From: Polyrhizophydium stewartii | Taxonomy: Eukaryota > Chytridiomycota > Chytridiomycetes > Rhizophydiales | Assembly (NCBI GenBank): GCA_027604665.1 | Contig: JADGIZ010000100.1 | Location: forward strand, 1 to 26,649 | Length of the DNA stretch: 26,649 nucleotides | Direction of reading: 5' to 3' | In this document: positions 11,502-21,381 of the stretch, in pieces | Layout: the number at the start of each line of letters is the position of its first letter | How positions within the stretch are numbered: the stretch's first letter is position 1 | Notes under the pieces: generated by a model | What the model saw: the letters and a program-made list of their open reading frames with translations, nothing else | Database searches by the model: none | Told to the model about the DNA's origin: nothing | Position numbers and translations under genes: made by a program

Positions 11502-13412
11502 ATGCCGCTCGGCAAGCGCGAGAGCAGGCGGCCAAAGGCTCGCCGAGGCGAGAGCGAGAGCGACAACGAAGACGCCCACTCCGAGACGAGCCACGCGACC
11601 GTCGACTCCATGGGCTCGATGCACAGCCTGGAGCCGCCGCCCAGCATCACGCGAGGCGGGTCGTCGCGCTCGGTGCGCTCGTTCGTCGACGAGCAGCACG
11701 CCGAGGAGACGGCTGAGGAGAGCCTGCACAAGGCGTTCGAGGACCTGGCCGAGAAGCGCTCCAGGTACGCTCCCGCGCGTGGCCGCAGCGTCCTGCCCTG
11801 ACGCCGGCTGCCCGCGGCGATCCGGCCCTGGCCACCAGCTCCCTGAGTCCCCCCCCCCGCCTGAGGGACACCCTTGTCGACGCTGACGTTTCCACCGGCG
11901 GCCGACCTGCTGGACCTTGCGCAGCCTGCGCGAGTCGGCGCTGCACCAAATCATCCGCTCTCTGTCGACCAAGTTCATGCCCGAGGCGGTCGAGAAGAGT
12001 GCCGGCCCCTGGATCGAGAGCCTCAAGCGCTGCCTGCGGCGCGAGGGCAGCGAGCCGTTGCTCGCCAACCGCGGTGCGCTGCCGCACTGGTGGCCCAGCG
12101 GCCGTACTTGGGCCTGCGTCGCTGACTTGGCCGGTGCTGCCGGTGTTGGCGCGCTGCGGCCGCATCTGAAGCGTTGGCGCTGCTGTGGATCTCGGGCGGC
12201 AGCCAGCCAGAGCACTTTGACGACCTTGTCAAGCTGCTCGGCGAGGGCCTCCTCGACGGCGAGGCTGAAGTCAAGGCATCGGTGCGCAGCGTCCAGGGAG
12301 AGGGCGTCTCCGCTGCACTACGCAGACGCTGATGCGTGCATTTTGCCCCGCATCTCGTGTCGTTAGTGTGTGCGCACTCTTGCGATGATTGTTTTTATTG
12401 AGAACGCCGGCGACTCGGTAATGCAGGAGCTACTCAGCTCGTGGGAGGATGTCCTCGAAGCCGCCGATCAGCACGACCCAGAAGTCGTGCGAAATACCCT
12501 CGAAGCGTATGGCCTGATCTACGCAATGCCATCGGCACGACCGGGACACGACGACTACAACAGGTGCGCGCGATGTGCAAACCTGTTCATACATTTGATC
12601 TGAGCTGGTGCTGACTGATCCGTATTCGCAGGGTGCTTGACATGCATCTGGAGTTGCTCAACGCCGACGACTTGGATGTTCGCATCGCTGCGGGAGAGAA
12701 CATTGCGATCATTGTCGAGGACCGCGCTCACCATGCTGAAGAGGCAAGACCCCGGCCATCGGTCAACCTTGATTGCGCGCGCTGCTGACTCGTTTGGCAA
12801 AAGGACGAGCCAGAGAACACCAAGCCGTTTTACGAGAGTCGGCATCAGCTGATCCAGCAGCTGACGTTCCTGTCCCACGACAGCACGAGGCATCGCGCCA
12901 AGAAGGAGCGTGCGGTTCAAAAGTCTGCCTTTCGCGATATCCTGCAAACAGTCGAGGTACAAACCTCCTGAATGTGGCCAAGCCCTGCAAGCACGCGCTG
13001 ACACTCGCGCGTGCGGTAATGGAAACTCAGTCTAATGTGGCGCCGATGGAGAAAATCAAGATCAAGCACGAGACGGTCGAGTGCGACTCGTGGAGCAAGA
13101 TCCGCCAGCTCAACGCATTCCGTGACATTGTTGGCGAAGGGCTTGTGAGTCGCTGCTTGTGCGCAGAGCACCGCATGAATTCGGATGGATCTGACGTTGC
13201 CGCGGCGGTGTGCCTTGCTGCAGAGCGTCCACTTCCGAGAGAACCCGCTGCTGCAGCATGTCTTCCATTTGTCCTTTGACGGGCCTGCCCCGGGCAAGAT
13301 CACGTCAACCGAGCGGCGGCTGTACCAAACAATTGTCGGAAAGGCGCGGACAAAGGCCCTCAAGCAGATGCGCGGAACCAGAGCAGCGGTTAAAAGCTCG
13401 GGCGAAGGATAA
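11502..13412 (+). CDS. IFRD (interferon-related developmental regulator) family protein
   Basis: Armadillo/HEAT-like helical protein of the IFRD family; animal members act as transcriptional co-regulators, and yeast relatives are less characterised. Exons: 11502-11764, 11925-12073, 12172-12281, 12367-12563, 12632-12743, 12804-12956, 13031-13144, 13224-13412, summing to 1287 nt (428 aa). Residues 1-75 are charged and Ser/Glu-rich. IFRD N-domain hallmarks follow: SLRESALHQIIRSLSTKF, NRALALLWISGG, CVRTLAMIVFIE, DLDVRIAAGENIAII, RHRAKKERAVQKSAFRDIL. The IFRD C-domain has CDSWSKIRQLNAFRDIVGEGL and HFRENPLLQHVFHL. The tail is Lys/Arg-rich. Every junction restores a conserved segment. Intron 5 appears to be GC-AG. 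Intron 1 is long (160 nt) and contains a run of ten C. The gene is convergent with the LINS1-like gene, with only 48 nt between stop codons. Confidence 0.9.
12744..12803 (+). other. Probable GC-AG intron (IFRD intron 5)
   Basis: Donor GAG|GCAAGA and acceptor GGCAAAAG|GAC, 60 nt, with GCTGCTGACTCG as branch region about 16 nt before the acceptor. It joins phase 0 to phase 0 and gives VEDRAHHAEEDEPENT, matching the acidic linker of IFRD proteins. GT alternatives exist in the same phase: GTCGAG at 12714 (90 nt) and GTCAAC at 12762 (42 nt). Both have poorer donor matches, and the second is implausibly short. Confidence 0.6.
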
Positions 13413-13460
13413 CAAAACTACTTCGCCAGCCATTTCCAGACAAGCATTTTTGGCGCGGGG

Positions 13461-15169
13461 TTATATTTCGGCAGATGACTCATCGGTCATCTGTATGAAA
13501 GTATGAAGATTTGACAGCAAGCTGGAAACGTCTTTGCTGATGAGCTTGCGTGAATGCGCTCTGCTCAAGGCGTGATTCAACTCGGACAGCGTCGAGACGA
13601 CCGAGGCGAAGTAATCTGTCGAGTCAGCGTCAGACAGGTCGGCCGAGCCTCTTTCTTGGCTCTCCGAGTCGCTGTCGGTCTCTGACGGGTGCGAGCGAGC
13701 GTCCAGACCCGACAGGCTTTCGCATGCATATGGCAGTGCCGATGGATCGCGAACAAAGATACCGAGAAGCTCCTCGAGGCACCGTGCAAAGAGAGCGTCC
13801 TCTTGGATAATGAGATCCAGCATGCACATATGATCAAAGTCCCATTGCTCCATCAGCAGCACAAATACGCGGCATGGATTGCATGCCGCGCAGACCCGAT
13901 CAAGCATCGGATTCGACCCTGTCTTGTCCAAACTCGGGCCTGTCTGCCGGCGCAAGGCAGCGTCGGCTCGGATCAGAGCCAGCAAAATATGGCAAAGATC
14001 GTCGTCGTGGTCGGCGAAGAGGGCAATCAGGTCTTGTGCGGACCGGCGCGCGGCCGTTTCGTCATCTCCTGTTTGAATCAGGGAACATCAGCCGGTTTGA
14101 TGCGGTTGCCTGCAGCTGCGCTACACGCACCATATACACGACATATCCATCTGTCCAGCACAGAGGGTGCGGATGGCGTGCGGCTCAACTCGGAAACAAG
14201 AAGCAGCACACAAAGCTTGAGCGTCTGACGGTCCATTTTTGTGCCAGGCTGGGCACAAAACTCGGTGAAGCCTGGATGCGAGAGCGACTTCCACCACACG
14301 CTGAACTCGTTGGCATCGTAAACACGGCGAATAAAGGCGTCGACGCTCGCAACAACCGACTCTCGCGTTCTCGCTTTGAATGGCATGTGCTCGGTGGCCA
14401 GGAGCAGCAGCTTGGCAGCCTTACGGCACGACTGCCTGTCTGCCGACAAAAGAGAGCTGCTGCCCTGGCATTCCACTCAAGTCAGCACCGCGAGGCTGTG
14501 AATGGATGCGGCGGCAGATACTTGTCCACGTACATACTGCGCGCAGCGCTCCGCAGCAGTTGCATCTCCCAACCAATCTGTGATGCCCAACAAGGCGGCC
14601 GTTTTGAGCAAACCAACAAGCAGCTGCAGGGATTGGTATCTGAGCCGCGCGGCCGGTGGATCCAAGTCACCGGGGATCGCCCAGCTGAGGAGTTGGTGAC
14701 TGCGCGACATCAGCGTTTGTGCCTGCTGCGCGGCGAAGCTGCGCTCGGGATGGTGCCTGAGAGTTTTGAGGATCTGGTCTGCCAGCGCAAGGGAGTCAAG
14801 CGAGCGCACTCGGACGAGGCAGTCCCAGACGGCCTGCAACAGATGGCCATTCTGCATGCAAAGGTCAGCTGTCTCTGTGAGGCCGCCTCGAATGCCACCG
14901 GGACGAACCTGTGCACCGCTCGCGACGACGCACGCCCGACGCAGCAGCGACAGCACTGTCCATGCGTCGAACCTGTCGGGGACGCCAAGCAGAGCGGTCT
15001 TGAGCGAGAGCTCGGCGTCAACGCGAGCGCGCTGATGGGCCAGGGCTGCTGTCCGCTGCGCACGCACCATGCGCAGCAGAGTCGACGCAGCGGCGCCGTC
15101 CGGTGATGTGGCGAGCGCGGCGGCCAGGTCTGCGTCCGAGCGAGCGCTCCACTCGCGGACGACATCCAT
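13461..15169 (-). CDS. LINS1 (Lines homologue)-like protein
   Basis: Exons on the minus strand: 15169-14534, 14464-14131, 14068-13461, summing to 1578 nt (525 aa). Introns start GTACGT and GTGCGT and end CCAG and ACAG. The protein is helical and Leu-rich. The assignment rests on the C-terminal half. SAQDLIALFADHDDDLCHIL is followed by EQWDFDHMCMLDLIIQEDAL, an acidic Ser/Asp spacer, and the end pattern LSELNHALSRAHSRKL with SSLLSNL. These match the Lines N- and C-terminal domain patterns as I know them (a hydrophobic LLD-LIS-ET-like motif, then a terminal arginine-rich helix). LINS1 function is poorly defined even in animals, where it is linked to brain development. The frame is also open upstream into the COG3 last exon with an ATG at 15256; I prefer the ATG at 15169, after the COG3 stop. 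Confidence 0.62.
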
Positions 15170-15202
15170 CTCGGCAAAGAGCGCCGATTGCGCCGACAGT
15201 CT

Positions 15203-15208
15203 TTTATT
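15203..15208 (-). terminator. AATAAA overlapping the COG3 stop codon
   Basis: Minus-strand AATAAA, with its TAA also serving as the COG3 stop (15206-15204). The next gene's ATG is 34 nt downstream. If used as a poly(A) signal, cleavage would fall at or inside the start of the LINS1-like gene. Alternatively it is a TATA-like element of that gene. Confidence 0.4.
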
Positions 15209-18200
15209 TCGGGGGCAGCGGCGGGGCGTCCGGTTGGAGCTGCGCGGCCAACGCATGATGGTCGGCTGGCTCTGCGCGGGCTGCGGCAGCCTGCGGGGGC
15301 GGAGGAAGCGCAAGCGCTCGCTCGCACGCAGAATCGACAAGCGAGGCCATCTCGGCAGGGGTGGCGATGCGAGCGCGGGTCGCTGTGTCGTACTCGGCTG
15401 CGACAATGTCTGCAAACACCTGATATGTCTCGAGGATGTTGCTGCGCATGATGCGGATCAGCACGCTCTGCGTCTTCTTGTCTCCGAGGTAGTCCGCCAT
15501 GCGCGCGACAGTCAGGGCGAGGCGCTGCTGCACGGATTCCTTGAGCGCCTCAAAGACAACTCCGATCTGGTCTGTCGTGCTTGTCAGCGTCGCGGCGGCG
15601 ACAAGAAACGGATGCACGGCGAGCTTACTCGGCTGGGCGAAGCTCTGGTTCTTGAGCATGTCGCGCGACCCAAAGGGCCGTGCCTCGTTGCGCAGCCGAA
15701 AAGCGGAAACCTGATGTCCGTCATGTCAGCACAACCAGTCGGCACAAAGGATGCCGATACCAGGCGTCTTCGCCAACCTTGAGCATAAATGCAGATATGG
15801 GGTCTGTGGCAGCCTTGCCGGTCTCCAGGATCAGGTCCTCGCACACGCGCTTGAGCTCGCGATCCAGCAGCTGCACAGGATGGTCGGTCAGAAGGTGGCA
15901 ACCGAACGCCGGCTGGGGAGCAAGCAAAGTCCAAACCTCCTTGGCGTCTGCATAGCTTTGCACGACCGTCGTGGCACGGGCAGCCATGATTGCGCCGCCG
16001 ATGGCCGAGATGGCCCCCGCGCGCCAGCTGTTCTGAATCACGCTGCGCAGAGCCTCCATCATTTCCATAAAGCTCACGGTGCCTTCGACGCGCACAAAGC
16101 GCGCATCAAAAGTCGAGGTTTGCTCTCGCAGCATCAGAAGATTCTTGATGAGAAACAGCTGGCCGTCGAGCTTGGTCTGCTTCGCAGAGAGCACCTCGCT
16201 GGCGGCCACGAGAGACTGCCTGCAAGAGTCAACCACCTCTTGCGCTAAATCCTCAAAAACGGGCTCCTGTGCACCAAAGCCGTTTAGGAGTCGTCAGCAC
16301 GAGAGGGTCTCACATTCGACGTCTCAGCTGCCAAGTCGCAAGAGAAAAAGCGCACCGGTACAGAGCCATACAGCCTGCCAAGAACATAGAGCGCGCGCTG
16401 AAGTGTCGGATACCACTCGCCACCGCCATATGCAAGCTTGCCAATTACAAAAGCGCCTTGCAGCTCGCTGGCGTTCTCATCAAGCGCGGCCTCGAGGTTG
16501 GCCGAAAGGGTGGTCGTGAGCGGGCTGGGAACGACCGAGTCGCCGCCTTTGTGTGGTCCTGACACGGACTCGAGTGAGTCGGACAGAACAGGGGCCACTC
16601 CGACACTGAAGTTGATTGCCGCGGGCTGAGGGACTGACGCGAGAGTTGTCAGCCTGAATGCCAAGCCATTCCAAGATCACCAGCTCCTGTTGTCGTGGCG
16701 AGTGCAACTCACGACCGCGACCGCGCGCCAGCACCAGCAACTCTTCTTCCCGCGGCCGGAAGTTCTGAAGTTCTTGGCGAACAAACGCCTCTGCTCTGAA
16801 GGCAAGCCGCTGCTGCGAGTCCTCGAGAATCTTCTGCACAATGAACTTGACCGGAGCGGCGTTTGTAGACAGAATCTCTGGGTCCTCGCGCTCCTCGCCT
16901 GGGGCCGGCTCGAGGGTCTTGAGGTAGCTGATCAGTGACTGGCACAAGTCCGACAGTGTGTCGAGCTTGTTCTCCCGTATAATCAGTGGGCGGAGCTGGT
17001 CGTACAGGTTTGTGGCCAGACTTTCCAAGAATACGCTGCGGATCGTGTGTCAAGGCAGTGAACAACTCTGGCGCAGACAGGGCAATGCACTCACAGGGCC
17101 TCGTCCTCGCCCAGATCAAAGAATTGGCGGAAGAGTTGGTACTCGTCTGCACAAAGGCGGATCATGTAGGCACAGCCCTTGGCGGTCTGTAGGACCCTCT
17201 GCGTTAGGCGCTTGCTGCAGCGAGCAAGACAGCAAGCATTATGTTTTCAGGCTCACAAATTCGAGAAGAGATGTTGTCGCCGAGTTGATTGTCTTGATAT
17301 GGTCTGCGATGAACGGTCCGAGCAACGTGCGGCGCACAACAAAGAATGCCGCGAAGCAGTCGCGCAGCAGGGCAAGATATCTGGGAGAAGCGTAGTTAGC
17401 GACGAAATTTCAGACAACCCTGCGACCCGTAAGGCACGCAGGCGACTGACGCACTCGGGATGCGTGTTGCATCGCTCTTCGATTTCGGAAACAAGATGCT
17501 TGACCCTCGAGGCGAGCGTGCGGAACTTGACGTAGAAGAGCGTGAGCTGCATATTTGTGGGGAGCGGCTCGTGCGTTTGCTATACGTGCATGCATCAGAA
17601 TCGGCCGCGCCACGTCTCGTCCCCCAGGGCAACTGAACTCACTCGACCGGCGAGCTTCTCGCGAATGTCCCCGTGCAGCGCACGGATCGAGTCGACAAAG
17701 TGCATTTTGATCAAAGTCATGCTTCGGGTCATGCATTGGCGGTACCGCATGCGGTACAGCTCGGCATCCTTGTAGTGAGGCTGCAAGGTGCACTGAGGAG
17801 TCAATCGGCTGTGCGCAGCAGATCCAACGAGTGGACAGAACGCCGACGCCTCACATGCTTGTATACAAACGCGAGACACTGGTCGAGCTTCTGCAGCATC
17901 GGGCCAAAGCGGTCGTCGAGCACAATCGCCTCGCCTGGTGCGCTGAGGAGCTTCGTTATCGGCTCAAGCTCATTGAAATACGCGAGCTTGGAGGCAAGCT
18001 CCTCGGCGACAGTGATCAAATGGGTCTGCAAGCACATCGGTTGCGATGTGTAAGCATCGGCGCCATGTGTCATGCGCCGGCCAGCGCGGGAGCAGATCAC
18101 CTGCTCATCCAGGAGTGTCTCGCATGCGATCTGCAGGCCTTTGGTCTTATCCTCGACAAAGTTGTAGTTGCGCTCGAGCTCGTCGAGCAGGGCGTCGGCC

Positions 18201-18698
18201 TCGTTGGCCTTTGCGAGGATCTCGTCGGCAGAGTCGCGATATCCGCGCACAGTTGCGAGGCAGGTGCGGTAGATGTCCTCCTGGCCGCGTTCCATGTCCT
18301 CCTCGACCTTTGCGAACCACGCCAAGAACTGCTGTGTCGACTCGATGGTCGACTCGACAGCGAGCGGGTGGGTTGCTGCTGCCGGCGCTGCGGCCGCACT
18401 GCGGGGCGAGACGCCGTGGACGCCTGTTGCGCCGTCCGCCGCAGAAGCCGCAGCGCCCCTGCCGTCCTCGGACACAGCGTCGCCTGCCGGCGCCTCGGTG
18501 GCGAGCTTGCACGGGACAGAGGGTCAGCCCGCCTCGCAGCGGGCGTTGGCGCAGGCGCAGGCGTACCTCCTCGGGCACAGGAAGCTCCGCGGCGGCGGCC
18601 TGCAGCAGCGCAATGCTCTCCAGCTGTCTGCTCGAGAGCACGCCCCGAGCCTCCCACTCCTCGAACGACCGCAAAGGGGCGAGGGCAGACGCGGACAT
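15204..18698 (-). CDS. COG3: Conserved oligomeric Golgi complex subunit 3 (COG3/Sec34)
   Basis: Lobe A subunit of the COG tether, which captures vesicles in retrograde traffic at the Golgi. Minus-strand exons: 18698-18567, 18505-18101, 18025-17855, 17780-17643, 17546-17455, 17380-17257, 17186-17095, 17035-16713, 16633-16356, 16266-15778, 15710-15204, summing to 2751 nt (916 aa; human COG3 is 828 aa). The Sec34 N-terminal region at about 95-240 has QFLAWFAKVEEDMERGQEDI, NYNFVEDKTKGLQIACETLL and DEQ. Later hallmarks are HYKDAELYRMRYRQCMTRSM, LFYVKFRTLASRV, THPEYLALLRDCF, NLYDQLRPLIIRENKL, EDSQQRLAFRAEAF, EWYPTLQRALYVLGRLYGSV and FEDLAQEVVDSCRQSLVAAS. The C-terminus ends in a Pro/Ala tail ending LPPK. 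All ten junctions keep frame. The acceptor of intron 6 could instead be 9 nt earlier. The leader contains one arm of an inverted repeat. Confidence 0.94.
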
Positions 18699-18709
18699 GA
18701 TCTTGCGGC

Positions 18710-18845
18710 AGCCAAAGGCAAAACGCACCAAATCCAAATGAATTTTCTTTGCTGGCGTAAGATTTGGGGTGGCAAGCTACGTTCATTCCAAAGCTTGCGG
18801 CAGCAAAGACAACTCATTTGGACTTGGTGCGCTTTGCCTTTGGCT
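18710..18845. repeat. Imperfect 58-bp inverted repeat, 20-bp spacer
   Basis: Arms 18710-18767 and 18788-18845 are reverse complements at 51 of 58 positions. The right arm covers the last codons of GNO1 (PKAKRTKSK-stop, minus strand) plus its 3' flank. The left arm lies in the COG3 leader, 12 nt upstream of its ATG, and in plus orientation spells the same PKAKRTKSK-stop with two synonymous Lys codon changes. RNA or single-stranded DNA from this region would form a long hairpin. Confidence 0.85.
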
Positions 18846-20025
18846 CTGACGGGTCGCAGCCCCGATCGGCCGCATCCACCTGGGCCTTGTGCTTCTTCTC
18901 CTTCTTCTCCTTCTTCTCCTTCTTCTCCTTCTTCTCCTGCTTTTCCTTCTTCTCCGTCTTGTCCTTCTTCTCCTTCTTGTCCTTCTTTTCCTTCTTCTCC
19001 TTCTTGCTGGAGACCTCCTTTTCTGAGTTGGCGACGGACGCCTCGTCTGTGGGAAGCCCGGAAGGCGTGTTGGGCAGGCGTACAGGCTGGAAGACAACGT
19101 CCTTGTCGGCTCCAATGCCCATGAAGCTCGGCCTGTCGTCATCGTCATCGTCGTCGCCGTCGTCGTCGTCGTGTTTGCGCTTGAGCGATGGGTGATCGGT
19201 CGGATGTCCAGCAGCCGCCTTCTTGAGGAGCGCCATGCGCTGCGCAAAGTACTCTTGCACGGACAGATTGCTGACCGTGACGGTGTCGATTCCATCAATG
19301 ACATGCGCATCCTTGCCCCCATCGTGCTCCGCCGGCTTGCGCTCGGGCGGCGGTGAGGCTGACGGCGTCGATTCCGCCTCACGCGCGCCATCGCCCGCCG
19401 ACTTCTTGCCGAGGATGCGGCTTAGCTCGACGGGATCGTAGTTGCTGACTTGCTTGTTTCGCAGGAACTTTGTGCGGTGGCTGCGATGCAGGCTGGGCGT
19501 CAGCACCTTGGCGGGAGGTGGTACCAGAGAAGCGGGCACACGCACTAGAGGCGACCAAAGCGAGGGAGAGCCGCAGGGGCTTCTGCGGCTTTCTGCACCG
19601 TCTCCGGCTGCTCGGGCTGCGCCGGCGCAGCTGGTGTCGAGGCCGCCGAGTTGAGCGACGATAGCAGCGAGTCGAATGCCGACGAGTTCTCGAGCCAGTT
19701 GTCCGATGAGCGCTTATCCGCGCCGATGCCGCGGTTGTCGGATTTGAACTGAACCTGGATGTGCTCTGTGCGGCCGTCCTCCTGGGCACCGAGGCCCTTC
19801 CCCTCGCTCCAGCCCATCTTCTCGAGCATCTTCAGCCCAAACTTGGTTTTGTCTGCAGCAGACGTCAGCTTCGGCGGCCAGCATTGCAGCACCCAGGCGC
19901 CGCGCGCCAGAGGAATGAGCGCCCGCAGGCGAGCACACGCCGCCGCCGCGCTCACCGTCTTTCCAGTGCGTGTTGCGCGGGTCGCCGCCGATGCGCTGCT
20001 TCTGCTTGGGCTCGGCGAGTCCCAT
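18814..20025 (-). CDS. GNO1: GNO1/PINX1-type G-patch nucleolar protein
   Basis: Nucleolar G-patch cofactor of the DEAH helicase Prp43/DHX15 family in rRNA and snoRNA processing; the animal homologue PINX1 also binds telomerase. Minus-strand exons: 20025-19956, 19852-19546, 19480-18814, summing to 1044 nt (347 aa). The N-terminus MGLAEPKQKQRIGGDPRNTH is the family's invariant start. The G-patch at about 26-70 has FGLKMLEKMGWSEGKGLGAQ and GIGADK, then DNWLENSSAFDSLLSSLN. After intron 2 (GTGCGT to TCGCAG, 65 nt) comes GRLYHRTKFLRNKQ with SNYDPVELSRILG, then VSNLSVQEYFAQRM. The C-terminus has an Asp run (about 236-247) and a Lys/Glu-rich KKEKKE tract, as in fungal members. It shares a divergent promoter with ATG5. 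Reading through intron 2 would stop at once (TAG spans the donor). Confidence 0.93.
18892..19015 (-). repeat. Low-complexity Lys/Glu-coding tract in GNO1
   Basis: Degenerate hexanucleotide repeat, plus strand CTTCTC units (minus GAGAAG), encoding KKEKKE/KKDKK. It forms a nearly pure polypyrimidine/polypurine tract of about 124 nt, broken by a few G. It is coding and lies in the expected basic tail of GNO1. Confidence 0.85.
19135..19170 (-). repeat. Asp-coding trinucleotide run in GNO1
   Basis: Twelve consecutive GAC/GAT codons interrupted by one GGC, giving DDDDGDDDDDDD. An acidic patch next to the basic tail is common in nucleolar proteins. Confidence 0.85.
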
Positions 20026-20133
20026 GCTGTCGGCCTGTGTCGCTCGAACAGAACAAAAAAAAAAAGTGCACTCGCCCACAGCGCCATGGCCATATGGCGG
20101 GCCATGCGCGCACGATCCGTGCTTCGCCCGGCG
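20026..20133. promoter_or_regulatory. Divergent GNO1/ATG5 promoter with A11 tract
   Basis: Only 108 nt separate the two ATGs. An 11-nt poly(dA) run at 20055-20065 lies roughly in the centre; such tracts exclude nucleosomes in fungal promoters. An in-frame ATG at 20086 could extend ATG5 by 16 residues. No TATA box is visible. Confidence 0.5.
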
Positions 20134-21381
20134 ATGAGCGACACGGCGGCCACCTGGCGCGGCGCCGTCCCGCTCGCCATCACGGCCGGATCATCGGTCT
20201 TCTACGTGCGTGCCCCGGCGCACTCGAAGGCGCCGGTGCCCCCGCACCCGCATCGAGTCGGCGCCGCTGACTCCTCGCCTCCACCCTGGCCCGCGGCTTG
20301 CCGACCGGCGCCACTGCCCTCGGCTGCGGCCGCCGCTGGCTTTCGACTGCTGCGTCGCCAACGGCGACGGCGGTGGCCGCGGCGACGGCGAAGCCGACGA
20401 ACAGATACTTTGGCCGCGGGGGTCGTACCTGCCGCTGCTGGTGCCCGAACTGCGGCAGTTCCTGAGCGGGCGGCTGCGCCAGGACATGACGGTCGCCGAC
20501 TCGGACGTGTGGTTTGACGCCGAAGGCACGGCGCTGCGGTGGTGCGAGGCCGCCCCCGGCATCTGGCTGCCAGGCTGCCGCTGACTGGTCGCGGACGGAC
20601 GCCCAGGCAGTATCCCGTCGGCCTACTCTTTGATCTGCACACGGCCCGCGCCCGAGCACGGGACGAGCTCGTGCCCGTCCCGTGGGCGATCACGGCACAC
20701 TTTGGGTCCTGGCCCAGCGACCGGCTCATCCCGGTCGACGCCGACGGCGCCGGACCAAACACCCCTCGCAGCTACTTCATGTCCATGATAAAGGAGGTGC
20801 GTTTCTGCCTGCCGCTGCTCGCTCGCGTCCGGCCCACTCGCGCTCACGATGCGATGTGTCAGCGCAGGCGGACTTTCTGCGCACGGGATCGACCAAGAAG
20901 GTCATGTCGCTTTCGCTACAAGATCAGACAAGGCTCTGGGACAGCCTCGTTGCAAGTGCGCGTGAATCTCTGGGTTTCCGTCGCACAAATGCAGTGCATG
21001 CTGACTCGAGTCGGTGTGTACCGGGCAGACGATCACGACGGCTTTTGGCAAGTCAATGTAGGCCTTGTTTCTGAGATTCAGCGCAGCGTTCCCGTGCGGC
21101 TATACTTGGCAGGCCATGAATCAGGAGACGGACTATTCACAGTGCTGCAGGATCTGGTTCCCCCGTTGTCTGGATCCACACCAGAGTCCGATGCCGCACA
21201 AGCCACCACTGTCGCCGACCTACTCCAAGCGCATGCCAGCAGCATGCGCTCACCGGTTGCTCTGTTGCACGGGATCGTGCTGCCCCCAGATACGCCCATC
21301 GTCTGGCTCGCGCTGAATGCGGCGTATCCTGACGGTTTCCTGCACATCGTCGTTGCACAGGCGTCTGATGCCTCTCAGTAA
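20134..21381 (+). CDS. ATG5: Autophagy protein ATG5
   Basis: Acceptor of ATG12 in the ATG12-ATG5-ATG16 complex that promotes ATG8 lipidation on autophagosomal membranes. Exons: 20134-20205, 20258-20541, 20607-20796, 20868-20955, 21029-21381, giving 328 aa. The second exon may instead begin at 20405 (280 codons, 279 aa, nearer the human 275), because both acceptors are in phase and neither has a strong branch site. Hallmarks: WRGAVPLAI at the start, PRGSYLPLLVPEL, LRWQYPVGLLFDLH, VPWAITAHFGSWP, YFMSMIKEADFLR with the conserved ATG12-acceptor lysine (K181, or K132 in the short form), STKKVMSLS, QTRLWDSLVANDHDGFWQVN, VPVRLYL and the C-terminal PPDTPIVWLALNAAYPDGFL. The later junctions each restore conserved sequence. 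The extra segment in the long form is Arg/Pro-rich and lacks family support. Confidence 0.93.

Noticed and set aside
11849..11858. Run of ten C in IFRD intron 1 as a G-quadruplex
   Set aside because: A single tract with no neighbouring matching tracts, so no quadruplex is supported.
13874..15106. Plus-strand 410-codon ORF
   Set aside because: Lies opposite the LINS1-like exons. The minus-strand model splices cleanly and has family motifs; this frame has none.
17831..18700. Plus-strand ORFs opposite COG3
   Set aside because: No conserved motif. One ends in PKAKRTKSK only because of the inverted repeat, which I report as a repeat rather than a gene.
18892..19015. CRISPR-like or satellite array
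   Set aside because: The repeat is a coding Lys/Glu tract with no spacers, inside the expected tail of GNO1.
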